64,000 nt of DNA, taken from NCBI RefSeq assembly GCF_003339815.1, contig NZ_PPTT01000016.1, positions 27,957-91,956 of the forward strand, read 5' to 3'. Of the stretch, positions 56,510 to 64,000 are shown piece by piece. A model generated the notes under the pieces. The model had not been told where the DNA came from and did not search any database. It was given only the letters and a program-made list of their open reading frames with translations. The stretch is from Eggerthella sinensis (GTDB taxonomy: Bacteria; Actinomycetota; Coriobacteriia; Coriobacteriales; Eggerthellaceae). The translations under genes and the position numbers were made by a program. How positions within the stretch are numbered: position 1 is the stretch's first letter; each line of letters opens with the position of its first letter.

Positions 56510-57307
56510 TCACGTGGCAGGTTCCTCGCCCACGAGCACGGCCGTGACGATATAGCGCACCGGGTCGCTCGTCCACGCCGAGCGGCACGTGCTGAGCTGC
56601 ACGATGCGGTCGTCGGCGTCGAGCTGCGCGCCGTCGCGCACGTTCGCCTTCGGGTCGTCGGGCGCGAGCACCGATGCGAAGTAGCCCGCTCGCACGGCGG
56701 GATCGGAGAAGTCGAACGAGTTGAGGATGTGCCGGTCGTCGTACTCGTAGGCCGCCACCACCTCGTAGGCGAGGATGCGATCGGGCAGGTAGACGTACAG
56801 CTCGGGGTTGTCGGCGAAGAACGCCGGGTCCTCGTAGGCGTGCAACGTGGCGAACATCGCATCGTCCACGATGTTGTGGCCGTACAGCACGGTGACGGGA
56901 TCGGAGAAGTCGGTCGCGTTCGCCATCTGGGAGAACACCGCGCCTTCGACGGCCGGCTCGCCGTAGCGGTCGTGGTCGAGGTAGAAGAAGTCGTCTCCCG
57001 GCCGCTGGAGCACGGGCAGGTTGACGTTCGTGTTCGGCACGGAGAGCCACGCGTAGACGTCGGGGTTCTCCTGGCGCAGCGCCTCGAAGTCGATGGGGTT
57101 CTCCGCCGGCTCGTCCGCAGGCGCGTCGAAGGCGCGCTCCACCGCCGGCAGCGGTTCGCGCTCGACCGCGCGCACCGCATCGGCCGCCTGCTGCTGTTGC
57201 CAGGCGAGATAGCCGAACCCCGCAGCCGCCCCGGCGAGCAGCAGCGCCAGCAGCACGACGAGCGCCAACGCGCCCGGATCGCGTCGTGCGCGCCCGGAAT
57301 GTCCCAA
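56510..57307 (-). CDS. srtB: Class B sortase
   Basis: 265 aa, one N-terminal transmembrane helix (LALVVLLALLLAGAAAGFGY), then a sortase domain: catalytic His in LYGHNI, Cys in LSTCRS and Arg in VRYIVTA. It would join the SPKTG protein to peptidoglycan. The longer spacing between His and Cys marks class B. TTG start at 57307 with AAAGGG 7 nt upstream. No other sortase substrate is visible in the window. Confidence 0.88.
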   Translation of the reverse strand: MGHSGRARRDPGALALVVLLALLLAGAAAGFGYLAWQQQQAADAVRAVEREPLPAVERAFDAPADEPAENPIDFEALRQENPDVYAWLSVPNTNVNLPVLQRPGDDFFYLDHDRYGEPAVEGAVFSQMANATDFSDPVTVLYGHNIVDDAMFATLHAYEDPAFFADNPELYVYLPDRILAYEVVAAYEYDDRHILNSFDFSDPAVRAGYFASVLAPDDPKANVRDGAQLDADDRIVQLSTCRSAWTSDPVRYIVTAVLVGEEPAT

Positions 57308-57465
57308 AGGAAGCCCTTTCTCGTTCGAGCGCGCCTACGCGCCGCGCGCCGTCCCGGCAATTCAAAGGCAACCGGCGAACGCGGTCAAGGCGCCCGCCGA
57401 AACCGGCCGCCCCCACGCCGAAACCGGGCAGGAATACCGAGTCGAGATGCCGGGGGCATGACGCG

Positions 57466-57499
57466 AAAACCCAATCGGGCGCCCCGAAGGGCGCCCGAT
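57466..57499 (-). terminator. Terminator of the MFS transporter operon
   Basis: Minus strand ATCGGGCGCCC-TTCG-GGGCGCCCGAT (11-bp stem, UUCG loop), then TGGG and TTTT. Strong and well placed, 5 bp past the stop. Confidence 0.88.
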
Positions 57500-57503
57500 C
57501 ATG

Positions 57504-58781
57504 CTAGCGTTTCTTGGGGAACGGCACCAACAGCGAGGCGATGCCGCCAACCGCCCCGACGACAGCCACCGCGAGGAACATGGACGCGTACGTGCCCGTC
57601 GCATCGAAGATCGCGCCCGCGATGAGCGGCACGAGCGCCGAGAACACCGACAACAGCAGCAGCACGACGCCCATGATCTTCGGGAAGTGCTCGATGCCGA
57701 AGTAATTCGCGAATGCGGTGGGCATGACGCTCGTATTGCCGCCGAACCCGATGCCGAGCAGAATGTAATACGCGTACAGCATCGCGACGTCGCCCGGCCC
57801 GCAGATGAACGCCAGAAATGCGCCGAGCGCCGTCAAGAGCGCGCATACGCCGAGGATGCGCGCCGGCTCGATGCGGTCGGCCAGCGGCGCGATCACGAGG
57901 TTCACGGCCACGGCCGCGATGCCCTGCACGGCCACCGCACCTGCGACGACACCCGTGTCGAGGCCCAGTCCCGAGAAGTACAGAACGCCGGAGGAAACCG
58001 CCATGTTGAGCGCGACGAACACGCTGAACGACCCGAGCCAGATCAGCCAGAACGGCAGGCAGCGCAGCGCTTCCTTGCTCGTCTTCGAGCGCATGTTCTT
58101 GTACACCGACGGCACGGGCTTCTTCGCCGCCTGCGCCGGCAGACCCGCGTCCTCGGCGCCGGCCGACATGCCGTCGGGCACCTGCCCCACCTCCGCAGGC
58201 GTATCCTTCATGAACAGAAACGCGATGACGAGCGCGAAAAGCGCCATGACGGAGATAAGGTAGAAGCCCCGATGCCAATCGCCCGTTTCTCCGAGCGCCG
58301 CATTCGTGATGAGCGGGAAGGCGAACGCCACGAGGCCGCCCAAGCCCATGGTCACCGCCATGGCCAGCCCGCGCTTCTGCACGAACCAGCTGCCCACGGT
58401 GGTCTGGGTGGCAATCTGGCCGCCGAGCGTGCAGGAGAAGCTGAGCAGCACGCCGAACAGCACGACGTAGGCCACGGTGCTCGCGCCCGCGAACAGACCC
58501 ATGAGCACGCCGGTGGCGATGATGAGAACCGAGCTGGCGATGAACGCCTTCTTCGCGCCGTACTTCGCGATGAACTTGCCGATGAGCGGCCCCGGCAGTC
58601 CCTGCATGAGGATGAACACGGTGAACCCGAGCCCGATCATGCTGCGGTTCATGGCGACGGCCGGATCGACGGCCATGGCGGGAATGGCCAGCTGGGCCGC
58701 CGCCAACCCGAAGTTACCGAGCAATGCGTACAGCAAACCGGTGGCGACGACAACGCGCCATCCGATGAAGTTCTTTTTCAT
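57504..58781 (-). CDS. MFS transporter (oxalate/formate antiporter-like)
   Basis: 425 aa, twelve hydrophobic helices in two halves with a hydrophilic loop in the middle. Motif-like start MKKNFIGWRVVVATGLLYA is typical of the OFA group. Substrate is unknown. It sits 58 bp downstream of dmsC-like gene on the same strand, so it is probably the last gene of the cytoplasmic DMSO-reductase-like operon and may import its electron acceptor or export the product. Confidence 0.85.
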   Translation of the reverse strand: MKKNFIGWRVVVATGLLYALLGNFGLAAAQLAIPAMAVDPAVAMNRSMIGLGFTVFILMQGLPGPLIGKFIAKYGAKKAFIASSVLIIATGVLMGLFAGASTVAYVVLFGVLLSFSCTLGGQIATQTTVGSWFVQKRGLAMAVTMGLGGLVAFAFPLITNAALGETGDWHRGFYLISVMALFALVIAFLFMKDTPAEVGQVPDGMSAGAEDAGLPAQAAKKPVPSVYKNMRSKTSKEALRCLPFWLIWLGSFSVFVALNMAVSSGVLYFSGLGLDTGVVAGAVAVQGIAAVAVNLVIAPLADRIEPARILGVCALLTALGAFLAFICGPGDVAMLYAYYILLGIGFGGNTSVMPTAFANYFGIEHFPKIMGVVLLLLSVFSALVPLIAGAIFDATGTYASMFLAVAVVGAVGGIASLLVPFPKKR

Positions 58782-58839
58782 GGAGACCCCTTTGTTGAAG
58801 GGCGGGCGCGCCCCTCGCGCGCCCGCGATGCGACCTTGT

Positions 58840-59682
58840 CTACATATCGAGGTTCAGATCAACCGGGTACTGGGGGAACATCTTCACTTTGAGCGCGCCT
58901 TTGAAGAACAGCACGGTCCATGCGACGATGCCCGCCGCGGACGCCGCGAGCGCGGCCCATGCCGCAAGCGGCGAGGAAAGCGCGATCGCGGCCGCCAGGC
59001 ACGCGGCGACGAGCGCCACGCCGCACGTCAACCATGCAAGGTAGGCTGTACGATACGGAGCCGCGCCGACCTGCACGTTCACGCCGTAGCCGACGTGGCG
59101 CATGCGCGCGACGTAGGCTAACTGCACCGCCGCGCATGCGGCGAACAGCGCCGCCGCGCTCGCCTGCAGCGCAACCGGCGCGGCGCCCCGCACGAGCAGG
59201 CACACGCCCACAGCTGCGATACCGCCCGCCTCGGCGGCCGTCAGCAGAAACAGGCCGAGCACGAAGGGGGTGTTCCATGCAGGACGCGAGCCCATCTGGT
59301 ACGCGAGGCCCGTGCACACGAGAAACGCCACCGCCAGCAGCGCGGCCAGGCATTGCACGGCCAAGCCGATACCGGCCAGGTCGTACAGGATGCCGTCGAA
59401 CCCGCAGGCCAGCAGCGCGATACCCAAAAACGGAGTGAGCAGCGCCTCCTGCGTCAGGTGCGAGCCGAGATTCGAGAAGGCGTTGAAGAACCGCGCGGGG
59501 GTCTGCAGATGGAAGATGGAGACCACCCCTCCGACGCACAGCAATGCAAGCGTTGCGAGCGCCACGTAGTTGACGGGCAACGCCGATCCGAAGCAGAGGT
59601 TCGCCAGCAGCGTGCATACGAACATGCCGAGGCCCACGCGTTGGCAGACGGTTGATACGACTAACGGCCAATGGATGCGCAT
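58840..59682 (-). CDS. DmsC-like membrane anchor
   Basis: 280 aa, eight hydrophobic helices; begins RIHWPLVVSTVCQRVGLGMF as in DmsC proteins. DmsC-type anchors oxidise menaquinol without haem. It overlaps the ferredoxin subunit gene by 22 nt. With a catalytic subunit that has no Tat signal, the complex would face the cytoplasm. Confidence 0.87.
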   Translation of the reverse strand: MRIHWPLVVSTVCQRVGLGMFVCTLLANLCFGSALPVNYVALATLALLCVGGVVSIFHLQTPARFFNAFSNLGSHLTQEALLTPFLGIALLACGFDGILYDLAGIGLAVQCLAALLAVAFLVCTGLAYQMGSRPAWNTPFVLGLFLLTAAEAGGIAAVGVCLLVRGAAPVALQASAAALFAACAAVQLAYVARMRHVGYGVNVQVGAAPYRTAYLAWLTCGVALVAACLAAAIALSSPLAAWAALAASAAGIVAWTVLFFKGALKVKMFPQYPVDLNLDM

Positions 59683-60266
59683 AGCGTCTCAGCTCCTTTC
59701 CGCGGCACAAGGTAGATGACGGACGGATTCGTGCCGAATTCGGGGTGCACGCGGTACTGACGATCGGCGTTCGCAGCCAGCACGCGCGAGACCTCGCTGT
59801 CCGGGTCGTTGAGGTCGCCCACCACGCGGCACCCCGTCGTGCAGGTGTACGCGCAAGCCGGCTTCTCCCCCTGCTCCAGCTTGTGCACGCACAGGATGCA
59901 TTTCTCAACCGTTTTCGTAAGCGGGTTAAGGGTGCGCGCCTCGTACGGGCACGCCCAGATGCAGTACTGGCAGCCGAAGCACTTCGAGGAATCGACCAGC
60001 ACGACGCCGTCCTCGGTCTTGTAAGTTGCCTTCGTCGGGCACACGGCTATGCAGCTTGGGTTCTCGCAGTGCATGCACTGATTGGGGAAGTAGAACATCT
60101 CGAGCTTGTCGGGGTACTCCCCCACCGGCCCCATGCGGTACACGCGGCTCCAGAACACGCCTAGATCGACGTCGTTCTCCATCTTGCACGCCACGGCGCA
60201 CGCTTGACAGCCCGTGCATTTGTCGAGGTCGATGACCATTCCATATCGACGTTTCGCCTCGGTCAT
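59661..60266 (-). CDS. DmsB-like four-cluster ferredoxin subunit
   Basis: 201 aa, four [4Fe-4S] motifs: CTGCQACAVAC, CMHCENPSCIAVC, CFGCQYCIWAC and CILC...CAYTC. The ATG at 60266 has AAGGGG 7 nt upstream; an ATG at 60272 overlaps the stop of the catalytic subunit gene. It wires the anchor to the catalytic subunit. Confidence 0.9.
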   Translation of the reverse strand: MTEAKRRYGMVIDLDKCTGCQACAVACKMENDVDLGVFWSRVYRMGPVGEYPDKLEMFYFPNQCMHCENPSCIAVCPTKATYKTEDGVVLVDSSKCFGCQYCIWACPYEARTLNPLTKTVEKCILCVHKLEQGEKPACAYTCTTGCRVVGDLNDPDSEVSRVLAANADRQYRVHPEFGTNPSVIYLVPRKGAETLCASIGR

Positions 60267-60268
60267 GG

Positions 60269-62605
60269 TCATTCCCCTTCCCGCTTCTTGACGATGCGGC
60301 ACAGCGTGCTGCGCAGCCCCGGCGTGAGGAACTCGTCGTTGTACACCCGATCGCTCGTCAACGTGTTCGCATTCGAGCTACCGTCGGGATATCCCGGCAG
60401 ACCCAGGGCAGGACATGCCTGCCACCACCCGTGCGGTATGACGCACACGCGCGGATCGATGCCGTCGCTCGGGCGCGCCTTCATCGTGATGCGGCCCGTG
60501 GGCGACTCGATCCACACCCATTCGTCACGCTCGATACCCAGCTCGCGGGCCAGCGAGGAATGGAAGATCACCTGCGGCTCGGGCACGATCTCGCGCAGAT
60601 GAGGGATGCCGCGATACGCCGAATGGTAGTAGATGGGATAACGGCGCCCTGTCACGCCGGTCAGCGGGTACGCGGCCGCCAGCTCGGGCGTGGCGTACAC
60701 GCTCTCCTTCGGCTCGGTCGCCTCGGGGAAGGGCTTCGAACCCGATATGAGCTCGATGACCGAGTAGAGCTCCGCTCGGCCGGTGGGTGTGCCGAACCCG
60801 TTGCGCTCGTAATCGCGCGAGGGCATCATGGGCACCCGGTGGATCCACTTCTCCTTGAGCTCTTCCCAGGTGATGCCGGCATGGGTTTGCTCAAGCTGCC
60901 AGTCGAACAGCTCCTCGTCCGTTTTCCAGGGCCACCACTCGGGGCTGAGGCGATGACCGAAGGTTCGCCAGAACCACACGTCGCTCCTGCGCTCGTACAG
61001 CGGCTCGACGGCCTTCTGCTGGCCGAACACCCACTCGCTGCACACCTCGTCGGCCAGGTAGTCGCGCTCGGTCCAGTGCGTGGACGGCAGCACGAGGTCG
61101 GCAAGCTCGCAGGTGGGGGACATGTAGTAGTCCATGCATACGAGCAGATCGAGGTTCAGCAGCGACTCCTTCACGAGCGCCGTGTTCTCGGCCCACGACA
61201 GCGGGTTGCCCTGCACCATGATGTAGCCTTTGATGGGATAGGGCTTGCCCGTGCGCATGGCCTCGAACAGGCAGCTGGGATTCGATATACCGTACACCGT
61301 CCCCGCCGCGCGCTCGTCAACGATGCGCAGCTCCTTCTGCGTTTCCGGATCGGAGCCGGTGAGCGGGCCCATCTGGTTCCAGAAGGGCATGCTCAGGTTG
61401 CCGCCGGGCTTCTCCAGGTTGCCGCAGATGGCGATGATGCAGTTCACCAGCTGCAGGATGTCCTTGCAGTTCGTCTGCTCCTCGAGCCCCTGGAACACGT
61501 TGATGGTGGCCGCAGGAGCCGTCGCGTACGTACGGGCCGATTCCCGGATGACGTCCGCCTTCACCCAGCACTTCTCCTCGGCGGCTTCCGGCGTCCAGCG
61601 GTCGGCGCGCTCCTTGAGCCCGAGCCACACTGTTTTGACAGGCACCTCCTGACCGTCCACCGTCGTGACCATGCCGCGGTACTCCAAGTCCTCATCGATG
61701 CCCTTGGCGTGGATTTCCGCGAAGGCTTGGGTGGCCTTGTCCCACACGAGCATCGCCTGGGGATTGCCGCCCTCCTTCACGAGCGCTTCGTTGAGGGGCA
61801 CCTCGGCACCCTCGATGATGAGCATGGGCGCATTCGTATGCTTCAAGGTGAAGTCACGATCGTACAGGCCCTCGTTCATGATCACGTTGAGCCAAGCGTA
61901 GGCGACGTACACGTCGGCCCCGGGGCGCACGCCCAGGAAATGGTCGGCCCGAGCAGCCAGCGGATGCTCGAAGAACGGGTCGATGACGATGAGCTTCGCC
62001 CCGCGATCACGGCTGCGTCCCACCTGGCCCGACGTGTAGGTCGGCTCGGTCCACACCGAGTTCGCGCCCCAGAACACGATGCAGTCGGCATGGTCGAAAT
62101 CGCACCCGTCGAACGTAGGGAACATGCCGAACTGCAAAAACGCCTGCACCATCATGGGCACGAGGCAAATATTGCCGGGAGACAGGCTGTGATGCACGCG
62201 CCCGCCCGCGTTGCCGGCGCGTCCCGTCCACTGGTTCGTGCCGCGACCGGTGCCCTGGCCGTACGCGATGGTCTCGGCACCGTAGTCGGCCGTGAGCGCC
62301 TCGACGCGCCCGGCCAGCCATTCGATGGCCTCGTCCCACGATATCTGCTCCCAATTCCCGGCGCCGCGCTCGCCCAAGCGGCGGAGCGGGTAGCGCAAAC
62401 GGTCGGGATCGTACAAGATCTTGGGAGCGGACAGCCCCTTGCCGCACATGCGGCCCTCGCTGCGTGGATCTTCGGGGTTGCCCTTCACCCCCACCAGCAC
62501 GCCGTCCTTGTCCACCTCGCAGAGCACGCCGCATTTCGCGTGGCACTCGAAGCAGTTCGTCTTGACGATCTTGCCGCCGTCGGGAAGATCAATGACCGAT
62601 GACAT
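60269..62605 (-). CDS. Molybdopterin oxidoreductase without Tat signal (DmsA-like complex)
   Basis: 778 aa. Cys18-x2-Cys21-x3-Cys25-x28-Cys54 binds the first [4Fe-4S] cluster. The sequence begins MSSVIDLPDGGKIVKTNCFEC with no signal peptide, so the enzyme should stay in the cytoplasm. The HHSLSPGNIC segment near Cys147 is a candidate for the metal-ligand loop, but I am not sure of the ligand. It lacks close resemblance to MopB1 or MopB2. No TorD gene in this operon, in keeping with no export. Substrate unknown. Confidence 0.9.
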   Translation of the reverse strand: MSSVIDLPDGGKIVKTNCFECHAKCGVLCEVDKDGVLVGVKGNPEDPRSEGRMCGKGLSAPKILYDPDRLRYPLRRLGERGAGNWEQISWDEAIEWLAGRVEALTADYGAETIAYGQGTGRGTNQWTGRAGNAGGRVHHSLSPGNICLVPMMVQAFLQFGMFPTFDGCDFDHADCIVFWGANSVWTEPTYTSGQVGRSRDRGAKLIVIDPFFEHPLAARADHFLGVRPGADVYVAYAWLNVIMNEGLYDRDFTLKHTNAPMLIIEGAEVPLNEALVKEGGNPQAMLVWDKATQAFAEIHAKGIDEDLEYRGMVTTVDGQEVPVKTVWLGLKERADRWTPEAAEEKCWVKADVIRESARTYATAPAATINVFQGLEEQTNCKDILQLVNCIIAICGNLEKPGGNLSMPFWNQMGPLTGSDPETQKELRIVDERAAGTVYGISNPSCLFEAMRTGKPYPIKGYIMVQGNPLSWAENTALVKESLLNLDLLVCMDYYMSPTCELADLVLPSTHWTERDYLADEVCSEWVFGQQKAVEPLYERRSDVWFWRTFGHRLSPEWWPWKTDEELFDWQLEQTHAGITWEELKEKWIHRVPMMPSRDYERNGFGTPTGRAELYSVIELISGSKPFPEATEPKESVYATPELAAAYPLTGVTGRRYPIYYHSAYRGIPHLREIVPEPQVIFHSSLARELGIERDEWVWIESPTGRITMKARPSDGIDPRVCVIPHGWWQACPALGLPGYPDGSSNANTLTSDRVYNDEFLTPGLRSTLCRIVKKREGE

Positions 62606-62723
62606 GGGTTCTCTCTCCTTTCCTCGGTTTCGGGCCCGCTACGCCGCAACCCCCTTTCCTCGGAGCCCGTCTGATACTCCCGATTGTGAGAACCGCGAAC
62701 CCGGTTGGCAAACAGGAAAGAGC

Positions 62724-62758
62724 AGGGCCTCCCACAAGGTTTTGTTGTGGGAGGCCCT
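62724..62758 (-). terminator. Hairpin between ferredoxin and the oxidoreductase operon
   Basis: Perfect 14-bp stem AGGGCCTCCCACAA / TTGTGGGAGGCCCT, loop 7 nt. It separates the LysR-ferredoxin pair from the downstream operon. The tail is only weakly T-rich. Confidence 0.7.
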
Positions 62759-62772
62759 GGGAGGAGCGATGA

Positions 62773-62973
62773 TCAGGCGAACAGCCCCGTGCGCTTCGCG
62801 ATGGCGCGCAGCTTGCACGCGTCGCGGCACCGCCCGCACCGGTCGCAGCGCTTCGGGTCGATGACGAGTGACCGGTCATCCGTCTCAAGCACGGCGCCGC
62901 GCGGGCAAACGCGCTGACACGAACCGCACCGGCGGCAGATGCTTTGGTCGATGTCGTAGCGGGTCAGCTTCAT
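62773..62973 (-). CDS. Small 2[4Fe-4S] ferredoxin
   Basis: 66 aa. Cys13-x2-Cys16-x2-Cys19-x3-Cys23 and Cys43-x2-Cys46-x2-Cys49-x3-Cys53, the usual bacterial two-cluster set, with a basic C-terminus. Its ATG overlaps the LysR stop (ATGA), so it is translated with the regulator. It is probably an electron donor or redox partner linked to the adjacent oxidoreductase, but the pairing with a LysR gene is unusual. Confidence 0.88.
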   Translation of the reverse strand: MKLTRYDIDQSICRRCGSCQRVCPRGAVLETDDRSLVIDPKRCDRCGRCRDACKLRAIAKRTGLFA

Positions 62974-63938
62974 CGGAGCGCTTCATCCACGGGGGTCGGA
63001 GGCCACGAGAACGCGAAGCGCTTGACGTAGTCGGCGCACACCGTTTCCAGATAGCGACGGAAAAACGAGACGAACCGCCGGGCGGCCGCACCGCGCACCG
63101 GGCCGAGGATGCCCGTGGCGAAGCGCACGCTGTCGTCGATGGGCACGCAGGCGTATCCGGCGGGAAGGCCGTTGAGGAACAGCGACAGCGAGTCGGTGAA
63201 GCTGACCGTATGGGGCTCGGCGATCATGCGGCCGAGCAGCTCGAGATTGGAGGTGCTCATGGAGATATCGGCACCTTCGACGTCCTTGAGCAGGTGGCGC
63301 ACGAGACGGATCAGCAGCGCTTCGTTGTAGCAGGCGATGCGCGCGCCGGCCAGCTCGGTGCAGGCAACCTGGCGCCGCTCGAGGAAAGGCGATCCGGGGC
63401 CGCAGTACAGCATGAGGTCCGAGACGACGAGCGGTTCGAACGCCGACCCGACGCGCTCGATGATTCCGTCCATGAACGCGGGGATGTTCACGAGGTGGAG
63501 CGCCTGCTCGTCGAGCGAGGGGTAGGCATGCATGATGTCGAAGATGCTCTCTTCAACGAACACGAACGGCTCGCCTCCACCGCTCGCCTCGCGATACGCT
63601 TCGAAGATGGGCGACAGCACGTGCATGGCGTGCGGCGTGGTCACCACCCGCACCGGACCCGTCTCGGCGTCGTCGGCCGTGCATCCCAGAGCCGCGACCG
63701 TTTGCAGACGCCGATACGCCGCCATCACCGCCGCCGCCTCGCGGGCGATGCGCTCGCCGGCGGTGGTCAGCTGCAGCGCCGTCCCGCCGCGCTCGAACAG
63801 CTCCACGCCGAAGTCCTGCTCGAGCGACTTGATGGCGGAACTCGCCCCTTGCTGGGAAATATAGGACGCGCGCGCCGCGCACGAGATGGACCCCTTCTCG
63901 ACGACGGAAAGAAACAGCGCGATGGATTCGATACGCAC
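62970..63938 (-). CDS. LysR-family transcriptional regulator
   Basis: 322 aa. N-terminal winged helix (IALFLSVVEKGSISCAARAS, then QQGASSAIKSLEQDFGVELF) and a periplasmic-binding-like effector domain. GTG start at 63938 with GGGGG 7 nt upstream; the frame extends 16 codons further without a site. It is followed by ferredoxin in the same operon and lies upstream of the MopB3-DmsB-DmsC-MFS operon, which it may control. The bases after 63938 to the window end hold part of its promoter. Confidence 0.88.
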   Translation of the reverse strand: MRIESIALFLSVVEKGSISCAARASYISQQGASSAIKSLEQDFGVELFERGGTALQLTTAGERIAREAAAVMAAYRRLQTVAALGCTADDAETGPVRVVTTPHAMHVLSPIFEAYREASGGGEPFVFVEESIFDIMHAYPSLDEQALHLVNIPAFMDGIIERVGSAFEPLVVSDLMLYCGPGSPFLERRQVACTELAGARIACYNEALLIRLVRHLLKDVEGADISMSTSNLELLGRMIAEPHTVSFTDSLSLFLNGLPAGYACVPIDDSVRFATGILGPVRGAAARRFVSFFRRYLETVCADYVKRFAFSWPPTPVDEALR

Positions 63939-64000
63939 AGGAAGCCCCCTACCTACTGCGGTAACCGTGCGCCTATGGTAGCACAAAGGGCCTCAGGGGG

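Overview
The window is about 66% G+C and reads as a chromosomal segment of an anaerobic actinobacterium of the class Coriobacteriia, most likely family Eggerthellaceae (Eggerthella or Gordonibacter type). Grounds: an actinobacterial integration host factor (mIHF) next to gmk and rpoZ; many Tat-exported flavoproteins and molybdopterin oxidoreductases with NrfC/NrfD/TorD partners; and LuxR regulators built on a polytopic membrane domain, all typical of that family. Species is inferred, not proven.

0-19.9 kb, housekeeping, almost all on the minus strand: hrcA-dnaJ behind a CIRCE operator; hemW, dusB, a small membrane protein and lepA; a one-haem lipoprotein; rpsT (plus strand) with an unusually long tail; holA, comEC, comEA; thiI; mihF-gmk-rpoZ; pyrK-pyrD-pyrF; then a LytTR-type two-component system.

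20-28.8 kb, accessory: a Tat/lipobox flavoprotein reductase divergent from the two-component system, a second HemW-like radical SAM protein, a PAP2 phosphatase, an XRE membrane regulator, a regulator-hydrolase-methyltransferase cluster, a zincin-like membrane protein and two VOC proteins.

28.8-33.6 kb: carAB behind a leader that looks like a PyrR attenuator. The same leader recurs in front of pyrR-pyrB-pyrC (52.4-55.5 kb).

33.6-52.4 kb, the most interesting part: two paralogous anaerobic-respiration modules (mopB-nrfC-nrfD-torD, each divergent from a membrane LuxR regulator) flank a third LuxR regulator and a Tat/lipobox Old Yellow Enzyme. In the first module the catalytic subunit contains one in-frame TGA exactly where its paralogue has Cys259. 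That TGA is followed by a stem-loop with an AGGU apex, 17 nt downstream, like the SECIS of E. coli fdhF. I read it as a selenocysteine molybdoenzyme that is not a formate dehydrogenase. Its regulator is frame-disrupted at a run of 12 C. Both divergent promoters carry paired TCACCT-type palindromes.

55.6-64 kb: an SPKTG-anchored surface protein beside a class B sortase, then an MFS transporter, a DmsABC-like complex whose catalytic subunit has no Tat signal, a two-cluster ferredoxin and a LysR regulator. No tRNA, rRNA, CRISPR array, integrase or insertion sequence was seen.
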